Below, in pieces: positions 1 through 6,831 of a DNA stretch of 8,208 nt. Every line of letters begins with the position of its first letter. The first letter of the stretch is position 1. Source of the DNA: Paracoccaceae bacterium (GTDB lineage: Bacteria > Pseudomonadota > Alphaproteobacteria > Rhodobacterales > Rhodobacteraceae); assembly GCA_011523445.1 (NCBI GenBank), contig WTGT01000045.1, forward strand, positions 1 to 8,208, read 5' to 3'. The translations under genes and the position numbers were made by a program. Below the pieces are notes generated by a model. The model saw only the letters and a program-made list of their open reading frames with translations. It was not told where the DNA came from and did no database searches.

Positions 1-292
1 AAGCTGACTTGAAGAGAGGATAGGCAAAGGCCGCGAGTGTTAACCCGAATGCCAGATGCAATACTCTTTCCGTATCAGAATTGACATAAATCCAGTTAAT
101 GCCAAGTGCTTGGGCCAGAAATGCAGGTAAGGGTGAAGCGTTAATAATTTGTAGTATTGCCCAGAGCAAGGCTATACCAGTAATGACACCTGCCTGCCAA
201 TTATCAGGATTACGACCACCTATATCCAGATCACTAGCAAGTGTTTGAGCTTCTGAGCCGTCGGTTGACCCTGATGTGTTTCTCGAGGTCAT
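1..292 (-). CDS. TRAP transporter permease, fused-subunit TAXI type, N-terminal part (partial)
   Basis: This is the first 97 codons of a membrane protein that continues beyond position 1. After a polar N-terminus of about 32 residues, a first hydrophobic segment lies near residues 34-51 and a second near 77-94. The second begins with the pattern ERVLHLAFGL and ends AFAYPLF, which resembles the R-x-x-H-L-A-F start of large fused DctQ-DctM permeases that pair with TAXI binding proteins. The gene directly upstream encodes such a binding protein, which supports the call. These permeases import an organic solute, driven by an ion gradient. The chosen ATG at 290-292 follows a GGGGAC ribosome-binding-like stretch. 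An in-frame ATG at 302-304 would add four residues but has no comparable site. The substrate is unknown and most of the protein is not visible. Confidence 0.72.
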   Translation of the reverse strand, partial: MTSRNTSGSTDGSEAQTLASDLDIGGRNPDNWQAGVITGIALLWAILQIINASPLPAFLAQALGINWIYVNSDTERVLHLAFGLTLAAFAYPLFKSA

Positions 293-342
293 GATAGTCC
301 CCATGGTTTACAGATTAGCATAAAACCCAACATCCATGGGAA

Positions 343-365
343 CACAGCCGGAAATACCGGCTGTG
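343..365 (-). promoter_or_regulatory. Intergenic hairpin between TRAP binding protein and permease genes
   Basis: A perfect 9-bp inverted repeat (CACAGCCGG / CCGGCTGTG, 5-nt loop) starts 12 nt after the stop codon of the binding-protein gene. On the transcribed strand it is followed by TTCCC, not a run of T, so it is not a canonical Rho-independent terminator. The likely role, by analogy with other binding-protein transporters, is to protect the upstream mRNA or cause partial termination, giving more binding protein than permease. Confidence 0.6.
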
Positions 366-377
366 CTAGATTTAAAT

Positions 378-1361
378 TTATTCAATTAGACCTAATTCCT
401 TGTAGGCCTTAATGGCACCCGGATGTAACGGTGCTGACAACGAATCACTGACCATTTCCTCAGCTTTCAGGTTGGCAAAAGCAGGATGTAATTTGCGAAA
501 ATCGTCGAGATTGGCAAGAACTGCCTTCGCAACAATATAAACAACTTCATCAGGAACATCGGCAGATGTAACAAAGGTTGCGCCTACCCCAAAGGTCGGT
601 ATATCATCAGGATTGCCTGGATACATCCCCCCTGGAATGGTTGCATTTCGGTAATACGGCCTTTCAGCGATAAGTTTATCTATTTCTGGTGCAACTGCGG
701 AAACGATTACGGCATCACATGATGCAATGGTTTCGTGTGTGAGAGCTGATGGATGCCCAACAAGCCAGAAATACCCATCTATTTTGTTGTCACAAAGAGC
801 CGAGCCAGTTTCAGCCGATTTCATTTTGGCTGCAAGGGCTAGATCATCACGACTCCATCCCATTGCTTCTTCGATAACTTCCCATGTTCCAAGTGTACCC
901 GATCCATCATTACCTATATTAAAACGTGTTCCGGGGATATCAGTTATGTTATTTATACCAGCATCCCGGCGAGCAACAATGGTTACTGGTTCAGGATGAA
1001 CTGAAAACACAGCCCTAAGACCCTCGAACTGGTTATCCTCGAATCTTGATGTACCATTGTAGGCATGGAATTGCCAGTCAGATTGGGCCACCCCAAACTC
1101 AAGTTCACCACCCTTGATGGTGTTAATATTGTAAATGGATCCTCCGGTTGACTCCACAGAGCATCGAATACCATGTTCCTTGCGATCCTTGTTGACCAAT
1201 CGACAGATTGCACCTCCTGTTGGATAGTACACACCTGTCACGCCTCCAGTCCCGATCGAAATGAATTGTTGTTGTGCTGCAACAAATGATACTGAAGCAA
1301 TGCTCGTACCAATAGCAACAACAATTGCTGCAGCAAATCTAGTCAGATTATATAGTTTCAT
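378..1361 (-). CDS. TAXI-family TRAP transporter substrate-binding protein
   Basis: A 327-residue periplasmic binding protein that captures a solute and delivers it to the TRAP permease encoded next. Residues 1-29 form a signal peptide: MKLYN start, a hydrophobic stretch at 9-28 and a probable cut after VAA. The mature N-terminus carries the family signature ISIGTGGVTGVYYPTGGAIC (residues 34-53), followed by STGGS (71-75), GVAQSD (90-95), NIGNDGSGTLG (148-158) and a C-terminal APLHPGAIKAY block (310-320), all usual for TAXI proteins. Length is normal. The ATG at 1359-1361 is preferred because GGAG at 1368-1371 sits 6 nt before it; extending to an upstream TTG would swallow that site. TAXI members that have been studied bind compounds such as glutamate or 2-oxoglutarate, but the ligand here cannot be read from sequence. 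Confidence 0.93.
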   Translation of the reverse strand: MKLYNLTRFAAAIVVAIGTSIASVSFVAAQQQFISIGTGGVTGVYYPTGGAICRLVNKDRKEHGIRCSVESTGGSIYNINTIKGGELEFGVAQSDWQFHAYNGTSRFEDNQFEGLRAVFSVHPEPVTIVARRDAGINNITDIPGTRFNIGNDGSGTLGTWEVIEEAMGWSRDDLALAAKMKSAETGSALCDNKIDGYFWLVGHPSALTHETIASCDAVIVSAVAPEIDKLIAERPYYRNATIPGGMYPGNPDDIPTFGVGATFVTSADVPDEVVYIVAKAVLANLDDFRKLHPAFANLKAEEMVSDSLSAPLHPGAIKAYKELGLIE

Positions 1362-1367
1362 TATTTT

Positions 1368-1371
1368 CTCC
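1368..1371 (-). promoter_or_regulatory. Ribosome binding site of the TAXI binding protein
   Basis: GGAG with a 6-nt spacer to the ATG at 1361. It decides the start: a longer frame opening with TTG at 1373 would overlap this site. Confidence 0.75.
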
Positions 1372-1378
1372 AAATTAA

Positions 1379-1410
1379 TTTACCATTCCAATGGTAAAGC
1401 CAAGGAATGG
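1379..1410 (-). promoter_or_regulatory. Leader inverted repeats, possible operator or alternative RNA hairpins
   Basis: Positions 1379-1398 read TTTACCATTCCAATGGTAAA, a perfect 9-bp inverted repeat around a 2-nt centre. The segment CCATTCC (1383-1389), part of this repeat, is also a perfect 7-bp complement of GGAATGG (1404-1410). The two pairings share bases and exclude each other. The element lies between the predicted promoter and the start of the binding-protein gene, so it could be a repressor operator downstream of the transcription start or a switchable leader RNA. The symmetry is seen directly; the function is inferred. Confidence 0.45.
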
Positions 1411-1424
1411 ATTGTCTTAACATC

Positions 1425-1452
1425 ATAATAACCCGTATGGTTGTTGTGTCAA
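1425..1452 (-). promoter_or_regulatory. Sigma-70-like promoter of the TRAP transporter genes
   Basis: On the minus strand, TTGACA (1447-1452) is followed after 16 nt by TATTAT (1425-1430). This is a full match to the -35 consensus and a single mismatch to the -10 consensus. It points at the TAXI binding-protein gene and predicts a leader of roughly 55 nt containing the inverted repeats at 1379-1410. Confidence 0.65.
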
Positions 1453-1486
1453 GCATCATCAAAGAATTCGAAACATAATGGTAAGC

Positions 1487-1711
1487 CTATTTAGGGAACC
1501 TCTTTAAGTGAAAGCAATTTTTCAAATTATCAAACGTATCATTAATCTTCGTGGCACGATTGCGCCGAGTTTCATTTATTACTTGCTCAGGTAAATACAG
1601 TGTTATTGACTGGTTTTTAATTGAATCAACTAGTTTCTTAAGCTCTTTAAGATCATCCTTTGTAAAATGATAAAACGATAAGAAGATGTTGGAATCTATA
1701 AAGACATGCAC
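1487..1711 (-). pseudogene. Truncated PIN-domain protein (N-terminal fragment)
   Basis: This 74-residue frame begins VHVFIDSNIFLSFYHF (the initial V is a GTG start read as Met). That matches the first strand of PIN-domain nucleases, with the metal-binding Asp in FIDSN, and continues with a helical stretch and LYLPEQVINETRRNR, typical of a larger family of PIN proteins of several hundred residues. It stops at TAG after RFPK, before the other conserved acidic residues expected further on. I found no clear continuation in the other frames downstream. A strong AAGGAG (1720-1725) sits 8 nt before the GTG, so it may still be translated. It lies between glcB and the TRAP promoter, with no visible antitoxin partner. 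The best reading is a decayed remnant; a short functional protein is less likely. Confidence 0.6.
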
Positions 1712-1719
1712 AAGTTATT

Positions 1720-1725
1720 CTCCTT
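1720..1725 (-). promoter_or_regulatory. Strong ribosome binding site of the PIN fragment
   Basis: AAGGAG with an 8-nt spacer to GTG at 1709-1711. It fixes the unusual GTG start, because the nearby ATG at 1705-1707 is in another frame and meets a stop within a few codons. Confidence 0.6.
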
Positions 1726-1786
1726 AATTTCATCTGTTTTAATCCAAACTTGGAAATCAAGCAGATAAATCAAGAATTTTACTTAC

Positions 1787-3937
1787 CTAAGTCATTTTCC
1801 TTTTTCGTTCCAGTCTTCTTTGATGAAGAATGAATTCAGTATATCCCGAGGATTGTATATCTCCCTTGAACACCAGATCACAAGCAGCCTTAAAGGCTTC
1901 TCCATCAAAGGTAGGTGCCATGAGGATATAATTGGGGTCTTCCTTGTTTTGACTATCAACAACCACTGCCATTTCCTTCATGGAATTCATTACAGTTTCC
2001 TTGTCCACTATCCCATGATGAAGCCAATTTGCTACATGCTGAGAGGATATACGACAGGTAGCTCTATCCTCCATCAAACCAACATTGTTAATATCAGGTA
2101 TCTTCGAACACCCTATGCCCTGATCAACCCATCTGACAACATATCCGAGGATACCTTGTAAATTGTTCCTGACTTCCTGGAGTATTTCGTCCTCTGACCA
2201 ATCAGTTTCTTCAGCAACGGGAATTTGCAGAATGGTATCTAGTGAAGCACGTGATCCACCATCGAGTAATCGGTCCTGGATATCCCTGACATCAACCTTG
2301 AAATAATGAACGGCATGGAGTGTGGCTGCAGTAGGGCTTGGTACCCAAGCCGTATTGGCACCAGCCAATGGATGTTCAATCTTTTGCTCAAGCATTTCCT
2401 TCATCAAATCGGGCATTGCCCACATACCCTTGCCAATTTGACTTTTGCCTTTCAAACCACAATTCAACCCCACATCTACATTCCAGTTTTCGTACGCTGG
2501 TAACCAGGGTTCCTGCTTCAAACTTCCCTTGCGAAGGAAAGGTCCCATCTTGAAGGATGTATGGATTTCATCTCCCGTTCGGTCCAAGAATCCGGTATTA
2601 ATAAAAGCTACCCTCCTCCTGGCAGCCCTGATGCATTCCTTCAAGTTGACCGTGGTTCGTCTTTCCTCATCCATTATACCCATTTTTACCGTGTACTGTT
2701 CCAAGTTCAGAATTTCCTCCACCCTGGAAAATAATCGGTCAGCCAAGGCCACTTCCTCTGGCCCATGCATTTTGGGTTTGACTATGTAAATTGAACCTTC
2801 CCGTGAATTCCCATTCGCCCCCCTGAGATCATGCAAACCAATAAGGGTGGTGCAAAGGGCGTCTAGAATGGTTTCGCCAACCTGATTTCCATCCAAATCA
2901 GTTACGATGTCGGTATTTATGTGCGAAGCCGAGTTTCGAATAAGCAACAAAGCTTGTCCCTTGAGGGTCAGCTTATCTCCTTTGGGAGTAATGAATTCCT
3001 TATTCCCTTTGATTATTCTGGTTATATTTGCCCCATCCTTTTCAAACTCAGCAACCAGATCCCCTTTCATTATTCCCAACCAGTTTTCGTAGGCCAGTAT
3101 TTTATCCTCTACGTCCACTACAGCAACCGAATCCTCACAATCAAGAATGGTTGTTATGGCTGATTCCAAAACCACATCAGCTATTCCCGCAAGATCTGTT
3201 TTTCCAATGACATCACTTCGATCAAAAACCATGATCAAATGTATGCCGTTTCTTCGCAAAATAATGCTGTCCGGATTTGATGGTTCACCTGTGTAACCAA
3301 CGAATTGTGATTTATCGGCTAAATGGGCTTCACCTGAAGGAATCTGGATAACTAGAGTGTTATCCAAAATATGATATACCGATGCATTCTGGTGGCTATC
3401 ACTCCCCAGAGGAAAGCAATCATCCAGGAAATCCTTGGTCCATTCTATGACTTTACTGGCATGGATAGTATCAAAATCCTGTCCTGCAGGTTTACCCAGA
3501 ACATTTGTTCCATAAAGGGCATCATAAAGGGAGTTCCATCGAGCATTGATTGCATTGATGGCAAATCTGGCATTGGTAATCGGGACTACTAGCTGGGGCC
3601 CGGCAATGGTAGCAATTTCAGGATCAATCCTTGTGGTTTGAATACTGAAATCAGGACCCGCATCCACCAAATATCCGATCTCGCTCAAAAAAGCTTTGTA
3701 TTTTCCCTTGTCGAATACCTGATTTCCTGCCTTCAAATGCCAATCATCAATTTGTGATTGCAACTTGTCTCGAAAGGAAACGAGTTCCTTGTTTATACTA
3801 TCGAATTCCTCAATCAGTGATGCCAATCCATCCCAGAATGTTTCCTTGGACACACCAGTTCCGGGTAGTGCTTTCTCCTCGATGAATTCTGCAAAGGACC
3901 TATCAATAGAAATTGTACGGTGAATCTTTCTTGACAC
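1787..3937 (-). CDS. glcB: Malate synthase G
   Basis: A cytoplasmic enzyme that condenses glyoxylate with acetyl-CoA to give malate, an anaplerotic step of glyoxylate metabolism. At 716 residues it is close to the usual 720 or so of the monomeric G form. Recognised landmarks: LPGTGVSKETFW (24-35), DCEDSVAVVD (266-275), YIVKPKMHGPEEVA (384-397), MGIMDEERRT (419-428), FINTGFLDRTGDE (445-457), GKGMWAMPDLM (502-512), ANTAWVPSPTAATLHA (527-542) and GYVVRWVDQGIGCSKIPD (598-615). By alignment from memory with the E. coli enzyme, Arg334, the Mg ligands Glu424 and Asp452, and the catalytic base Asp624 in MEDRAT are all present. The loop after Arg334 (NSASHINTDIV) departs from the common VGHLM form. 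The start is GTG; an in-frame TAA three codons upstream rules out a longer form, and the ribosome site is weak. It follows acuI by 52 nt and is probably the last intact gene of the operon. Confidence 0.96.
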   Translation of the reverse strand: MSRKIHRTISIDRSFAEFIEEKALPGTGVSKETFWDGLASLIEEFDSINKELVSFRDKLQSQIDDWHLKAGNQVFDKGKYKAFLSEIGYLVDAGPDFSIQTTRIDPEIATIAGPQLVVPITNARFAINAINARWNSLYDALYGTNVLGKPAGQDFDTIHASKVIEWTKDFLDDCFPLGSDSHQNASVYHILDNTLVIQIPSGEAHLADKSQFVGYTGEPSNPDSIILRRNGIHLIMVFDRSDVIGKTDLAGIADVVLESAITTILDCEDSVAVVDVEDKILAYENWLGIMKGDLVAEFEKDGANITRIIKGNKEFITPKGDKLTLKGQALLLIRNSASHINTDIVTDLDGNQVGETILDALCTTLIGLHDLRGANGNSREGSIYIVKPKMHGPEEVALADRLFSRVEEILNLEQYTVKMGIMDEERRTTVNLKECIRAARRRVAFINTGFLDRTGDEIHTSFKMGPFLRKGSLKQEPWLPAYENWNVDVGLNCGLKGKSQIGKGMWAMPDLMKEMLEQKIEHPLAGANTAWVPSPTAATLHAVHYFKVDVRDIQDRLLDGGSRASLDTILQIPVAEETDWSEDEILQEVRNNLQGILGYVVRWVDQGIGCSKIPDINNVGLMEDRATCRISSQHVANWLHHGIVDKETVMNSMKEMAVVVDSQNKEDPNYILMAPTFDGEAFKAACDLVFKGDIQSSGYTEFILHQRRLERKRKMT

Positions 3938-3989
3938 TATAAATTACCAATAAAAAATGAATGAATAAGATGAGCGTGGGTGGTTCAGG

Positions 3990-4982
3990 TTAGCCATTTA
4001 CATCAATAACTGTTCTTCCCCTTATTTCACCCTTGAGAATTGACTTGCCCAAATCAGGGAGATCAGCAAGTGTTCTAATCTCAACCACATTCTCCAGTTT
4101 GGAAATATCCAGATACTGATTGATTTTTGACCATGCACTGACGCGATCACTAATAGGTCTCATTACACTATCAATACCCAACAGGTTTACGCCTCTCAAA
4201 AGGAAAGGGATGACTGTTGCAGGCAATTGTGCTCCACCAGCCAATCCGACTGCGGCAACTGAAGTCCCGTATTTCATTTGTCCCAATACCCTTGCCAGCA
4301 TTGCACCACCGACGGCATCTACACACCCAGCCCAAAGTTCTTTCTCCAAGGGTCTATTGGTCACTTCGTCAATTTCGTTACGTGGAATGACCTGGCTTGC
4401 ACCCAATTCCCTGAGATAATCCCCGGAATCACTTTTCCCGGTAACTCCTGCAACCTCATATCCCATTTGGGAAAGCAAAATAGTTGCAATTGAGCCGACA
4501 CCCCCCGTAGCACCTGTAACAAGAACATGGCCGTTGTCCTTTTTCATGCCTTGATTTTCCAGGGCATCAATGGCAAGCATGGCTGTGAGTCCAGCGGTTC
4601 CAACAACCATGGCTGTTTTGGTACTCATGCCTTCAGGCAACTTGACCAACCATTCGGACTTGACTCTGGCAATTTGTGAATAACCACCCCACCAGACCTC
4701 ACCCACTCTCCATCCGGTAAGAACAACCTTGTCGCCCTTGCTGAATCCGTCTGATTGGGATTCCATTACGGTTCCGGCAAAATCAATTCCTGGAACATGT
4801 GGATAATTCCTTACCAAACCTCCACCTGAGCCCAGACATAGACCATCTTTGTAATTTACCGTAGAATAATCAACCTTGACGGTTACATCACCTTCCGGCA
4901 GATCATCGATATTCAATTCCTGAACTGATCCGAATGTTTTACCTTCATCATTTTTATCAACTACAAGGGCTAAGAATCCCAT
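3990..4982 (-). CDS. acuI: Acryloyl-CoA reductase (AcuI/YhdH family MDR oxidoreductase)
   Basis: A 330-residue zinc-independent medium-chain dehydrogenase/reductase predicted to reduce acryloyl-CoA to propionyl-CoA with NADPH, which removes a very reactive intermediate of DMSP and acrylate metabolism. Visible features: STVNYKDGLCLGSGGG (40-55), PHVPGIDFAGTV (61-72), GWRVGEVWWGGYSQ (90-103), the nucleotide-binding turn LVTGATGGVGSIA (154-166), CVDAVGG (220-226) and FLLRGVNLLGIDSV (260-273), all characteristic of YhdH/AcuI. The family match is very strong. The specific substrate is inferred from dmdA lying 15 nt upstream, an arrangement known from Ruegeria, where dmdA and acuI are co-transcribed. 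The ATG at 4980-4982 follows AAGGAA (4989-4994) with a 6-nt spacer. A TTG-initiated form five codons longer would run over that site. Confidence 0.92.
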   Translation of the reverse strand: MGFLALVVDKNDEGKTFGSVQELNIDDLPEGDVTVKVDYSTVNYKDGLCLGSGGGLVRNYPHVPGIDFAGTVMESQSDGFSKGDKVVLTGWRVGEVWWGGYSQIARVKSEWLVKLPEGMSTKTAMVVGTAGLTAMLAIDALENQGMKKDNGHVLVTGATGGVGSIATILLSQMGYEVAGVTGKSDSGDYLRELGASQVIPRNEIDEVTNRPLEKELWAGCVDAVGGAMLARVLGQMKYGTSVAAVGLAGGAQLPATVIPFLLRGVNLLGIDSVMRPISDRVSAWSKINQYLDISKLENVVEIRTLADLPDLGKSILKGEIRGRTVIDVNG

Positions 4983-4988
4983 AATATT

Positions 4989-4994
4989 TTCCTT
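4989..4994 (-). promoter_or_regulatory. Ribosome binding site of acuI
   Basis: AAGGAA, 6 nt before the ATG at 4982, inside the 15-nt gap after dmdA. It supports the 330-residue form over the longer TTG form. Confidence 0.6.
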
Positions 4995-4997
4995 CAA

Positions 4998-6107
4998 TTA
5001 AGTATAGAAATTTTGTCTGACTTTTCCTTTTCTTGAATGATCGGGGGCATGAACCAACACCTCGGTATCTGAATCCCAAAAATCCTTTTCAATCATGCCG
5101 ATTGCAACATTTGTTTCATATCCCGGTGACCAGGTAACCGAAGTTACATGACCGGCAAATTCACCATCAACAGTAACTTTCCAGGGAACATGACAAAGGG
5201 GTACCTTGTCCCCTTTGATATCAATTGATCTGATTTCCCTATCCCAACCCTCTTCAACCACTCTTTTCAAGGCGTTATATCCAAGACAATTGGGAGTAGA
5301 ATGAACATCACAAAATTTGCTCAATCCGCTTTCGTATGGAGTGTGTTTCATTGTCATGTCAGTTCCGTAGGACAGCAAGCCACCCTCGACCCGTTCGGGA
5401 TAATTTGGACCCCCTGCCCTGACAGAAAGATCTTCGCCAGCCTCCATCAGAGCATCCCACATTGGAATACCGTTTTCAGTTCCCTCGACATAAATCTCAA
5501 ATCCACTCTGCTTGGAATAACCCGAACGGGAAACATAGTGTTCCTTACCTTGAAATTCCAAAGTCATGAAATCAAAAAATTTCAATTCGGTAATTTCCTT
5601 GCCGAAAACCCGTTCCATGAGCTCATCAGATTTTGGTCCCTGAACTCCAAGAGGGGATACATCGGGTTCAAAAACTCTTACATTGATATTAAAAGCAGCG
5701 ACCAAGGCCAAGACCCAAAGCAAATAATCGCTATCGGCAATGGAAATCCAATATCTGGTATCAGAAAGCTTGAGCAGGACTGGATCATTCAACATGCCAC
5801 CATACTGGTCGACAACAGGGAAATACAAACACTTGCCAACCTTCAAATTGTCTATTGGCCGTGGCGAAAGAAGTTCTATCAGTCTTGTAGCACCAGGACC
5901 GACTACCTCAATTTGCCTTTCACATGCCACATCCCATAGTTGGACATGTTCCTTAAGATGAAAGTAATCGATTTCCGCCGTTTCAAACCGTACCGGTAAC
6001 AACATTCTGTTATAAACGGAACAGGATTTAACTCCCGCTTCCAACACACGGTCCCAAAAGGGTGTTTTTCTTACCCTTATAGAAGGGAATATATTCACAT
6101 CACGCAT
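4998..6107 (-). CDS. dmdA: Dimethylsulfoniopropionate demethylase
   Basis: A cytoplasmic tetrahydrofolate-dependent enzyme of the GcvT-like fold that transfers a methyl group from DMSP to tetrahydrofolate, leaving 3-methylmercaptopropionate. The predicted length of 369 residues equals that of the SAR11 enzyme as I recall it. Recognised blocks: VYNRMLLPVRF (31-41), HVQLWDVACERQIEVVGP (54-71), GKCLYFPVVDQYGGMLNDPV (91-110), ISIADSDYLLW (121-131), EPDVSPLGVQGPKSDELM (147-164), SRSGYSKQSGFEIYVEG (193-209), GGLLSYGTDMT (242-252) and a C-terminal domain with NVAIGMI (333-339). These fit DmdA better than glycine cleavage T protein. The ATG at 6105-6107 is preferred to a TTG 14 codons upstream that would overlap the preceding gene. 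GGAGAGG (6119-6125), in the last codons of that gene, can serve as ribosome site, though its 11-nt spacing is long. The acuI neighbour supports the call. A DmdA-like paralogue acting on another methyl donor remains possible. Confidence 0.9.
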   Translation of the reverse strand: MRDVNIFPSIRVRKTPFWDRVLEAGVKSCSVYNRMLLPVRFETAEIDYFHLKEHVQLWDVACERQIEVVGPGATRLIELLSPRPIDNLKVGKCLYFPVVDQYGGMLNDPVLLKLSDTRYWISIADSDYLLWVLALVAAFNINVRVFEPDVSPLGVQGPKSDELMERVFGKEITELKFFDFMTLEFQGKEHYVSRSGYSKQSGFEIYVEGTENGIPMWDALMEAGEDLSVRAGGPNYPERVEGGLLSYGTDMTMKHTPYESGLSKFCDVHSTPNCLGYNALKRVVEEGWDREIRSIDIKGDKVPLCHVPWKVTVDGEFAGHVTSVTWSPGYETNVAIGMIEKDFWDSDTEVLVHAPDHSRKGKVRQNFYT

Positions 6108-6115
6108 TATTATTC

Positions 6116-6817
6116 TTACCTCTCCGGACCTTGCCAGTTTATGGAGCAAATTTCGGCTGATCGTCCATTAAAGTCCCATACCCGGCCAAAGGCCCTGACA
6201 CGTCCTTTGCTGGCCGTGGCAACTGTGATGTCGCTGCCCATCCAATAGTTTGTGTTGACAGCAACTATATCCCTGTCTGGATTTTTTCCCTTGACCGGGA
6301 AAACTTCACCATCAATTTTCTTGCCAACCTTGAGCCTTCTGGTTTTGCCCTGTGTTTCAAAGGTAACTTCAGCCCTTTCTGCCCCTAGAAATTCACTCAC
6401 CAGATTTTTAAAGAGACCCGTTGTTCCCTTTGCTTTGCCAGTCAAAATCTGGATCAAACCGTGATAAGCCTTGTGGGATGCGTTATCATCAATAAATGCT
6501 GCCGCTTTCCAATTACCTCTTGCCATCAGACCCGGTATTTCTAGGATCAATCCTATATTCAATCCCGAAAGAGATTCATCTCCATAATTGCCTTCATCAA
6601 TTCGAATACCGGCCCAAGCCTGACAATAACCCTCGGTCGGGGCATGCTTGCCCAAACTGATGACACAGGGACAAAAGATCGTGCAATTGCAGTTCAGTAT
6701 CAGTTCACCCTTGATACGCCAGGAAATCATTCCCCTATCAGATTTTTCGGCACTTGGATGGCGGTTGTCTAGTCGTTTGGAAACCTTCAATCGGTCTCTT
6801 GAAATGGCCTTCGTCAT
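6116..6817 (-). CDS. DUF1326 domain protein with CxCxxxCxC cluster
   Basis: A 233-residue protein of the uncharacterised DUF1326 family. The domain starts at about residue 32 with SWRIKGELILNCNCTIFCPC (32-51), giving the family cysteine cluster C43, C45, C49 and C51, followed by C65. Further family features are GNYGDESLSGL (76-86), a GNWKAAAFIDDNAS block (101-114) and ILTGKAKGTTGLF (124-136). No signal peptide or membrane segment is seen, so it is probably cytoplasmic. The cysteine arrangement suggests metal binding or thiol chemistry, but this is inference. Its stop is 8 nt before dmdA and it follows the DUF2182 gene by 14 nt; the two domain families commonly occur side by side. The first about 30 residues are basic and outside the domain. 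An internal ATG at 6728-6730 would give a 204-residue form, but its purine-rich site lies too close to be convincing. Confidence 0.87.
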   Translation of the reverse strand: MTKAISRDRLKVSKRLDNRHPSAEKSDRGMISWRIKGELILNCNCTIFCPCVISLGKHAPTEGYCQAWAGIRIDEGNYGDESLSGLNIGLILEIPGLMARGNWKAAAFIDDNASHKAYHGLIQILTGKAKGTTGLFKNLVSEFLGAERAEVTFETQGKTRRLKVGKKIDGEVFPVKGKNPDRDIVAVNTNYWMGSDITVATASKGRVRAFGRVWDFNGRSAEICSINWQGPER

Positions 6818-6831
6818 TTTGCTCTCATTTT

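Noticed and set aside
983..1234. Minus-strand frame of 83 codons inside the TAXI binding-protein gene
   Set aside because: It is a shifted-frame shadow of a clearly conserved gene with no recognisable domain.
2881..2960. Possible compensated frameshift in malate synthase G, where VGHLM is replaced by SASHI after Arg334
   Set aside because: Neither alternative frame restores the common motif, and the conserved Arg and later TD residues align in the present frame, so it looks like natural divergence.
3938..3989. Glycine riboswitch upstream of glcB, as known from SAR11 bacteria
   Set aside because: The gap is only 52 nt and AT-rich, too short for the aptamer, and no aptamer-like pairing is visible.
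5301..5939. Long plus-strand frame of 212 codons
   Set aside because: It lies fully opposite dmdA, whose protein is clearly conserved; the plus-strand translation resembles no family I know.
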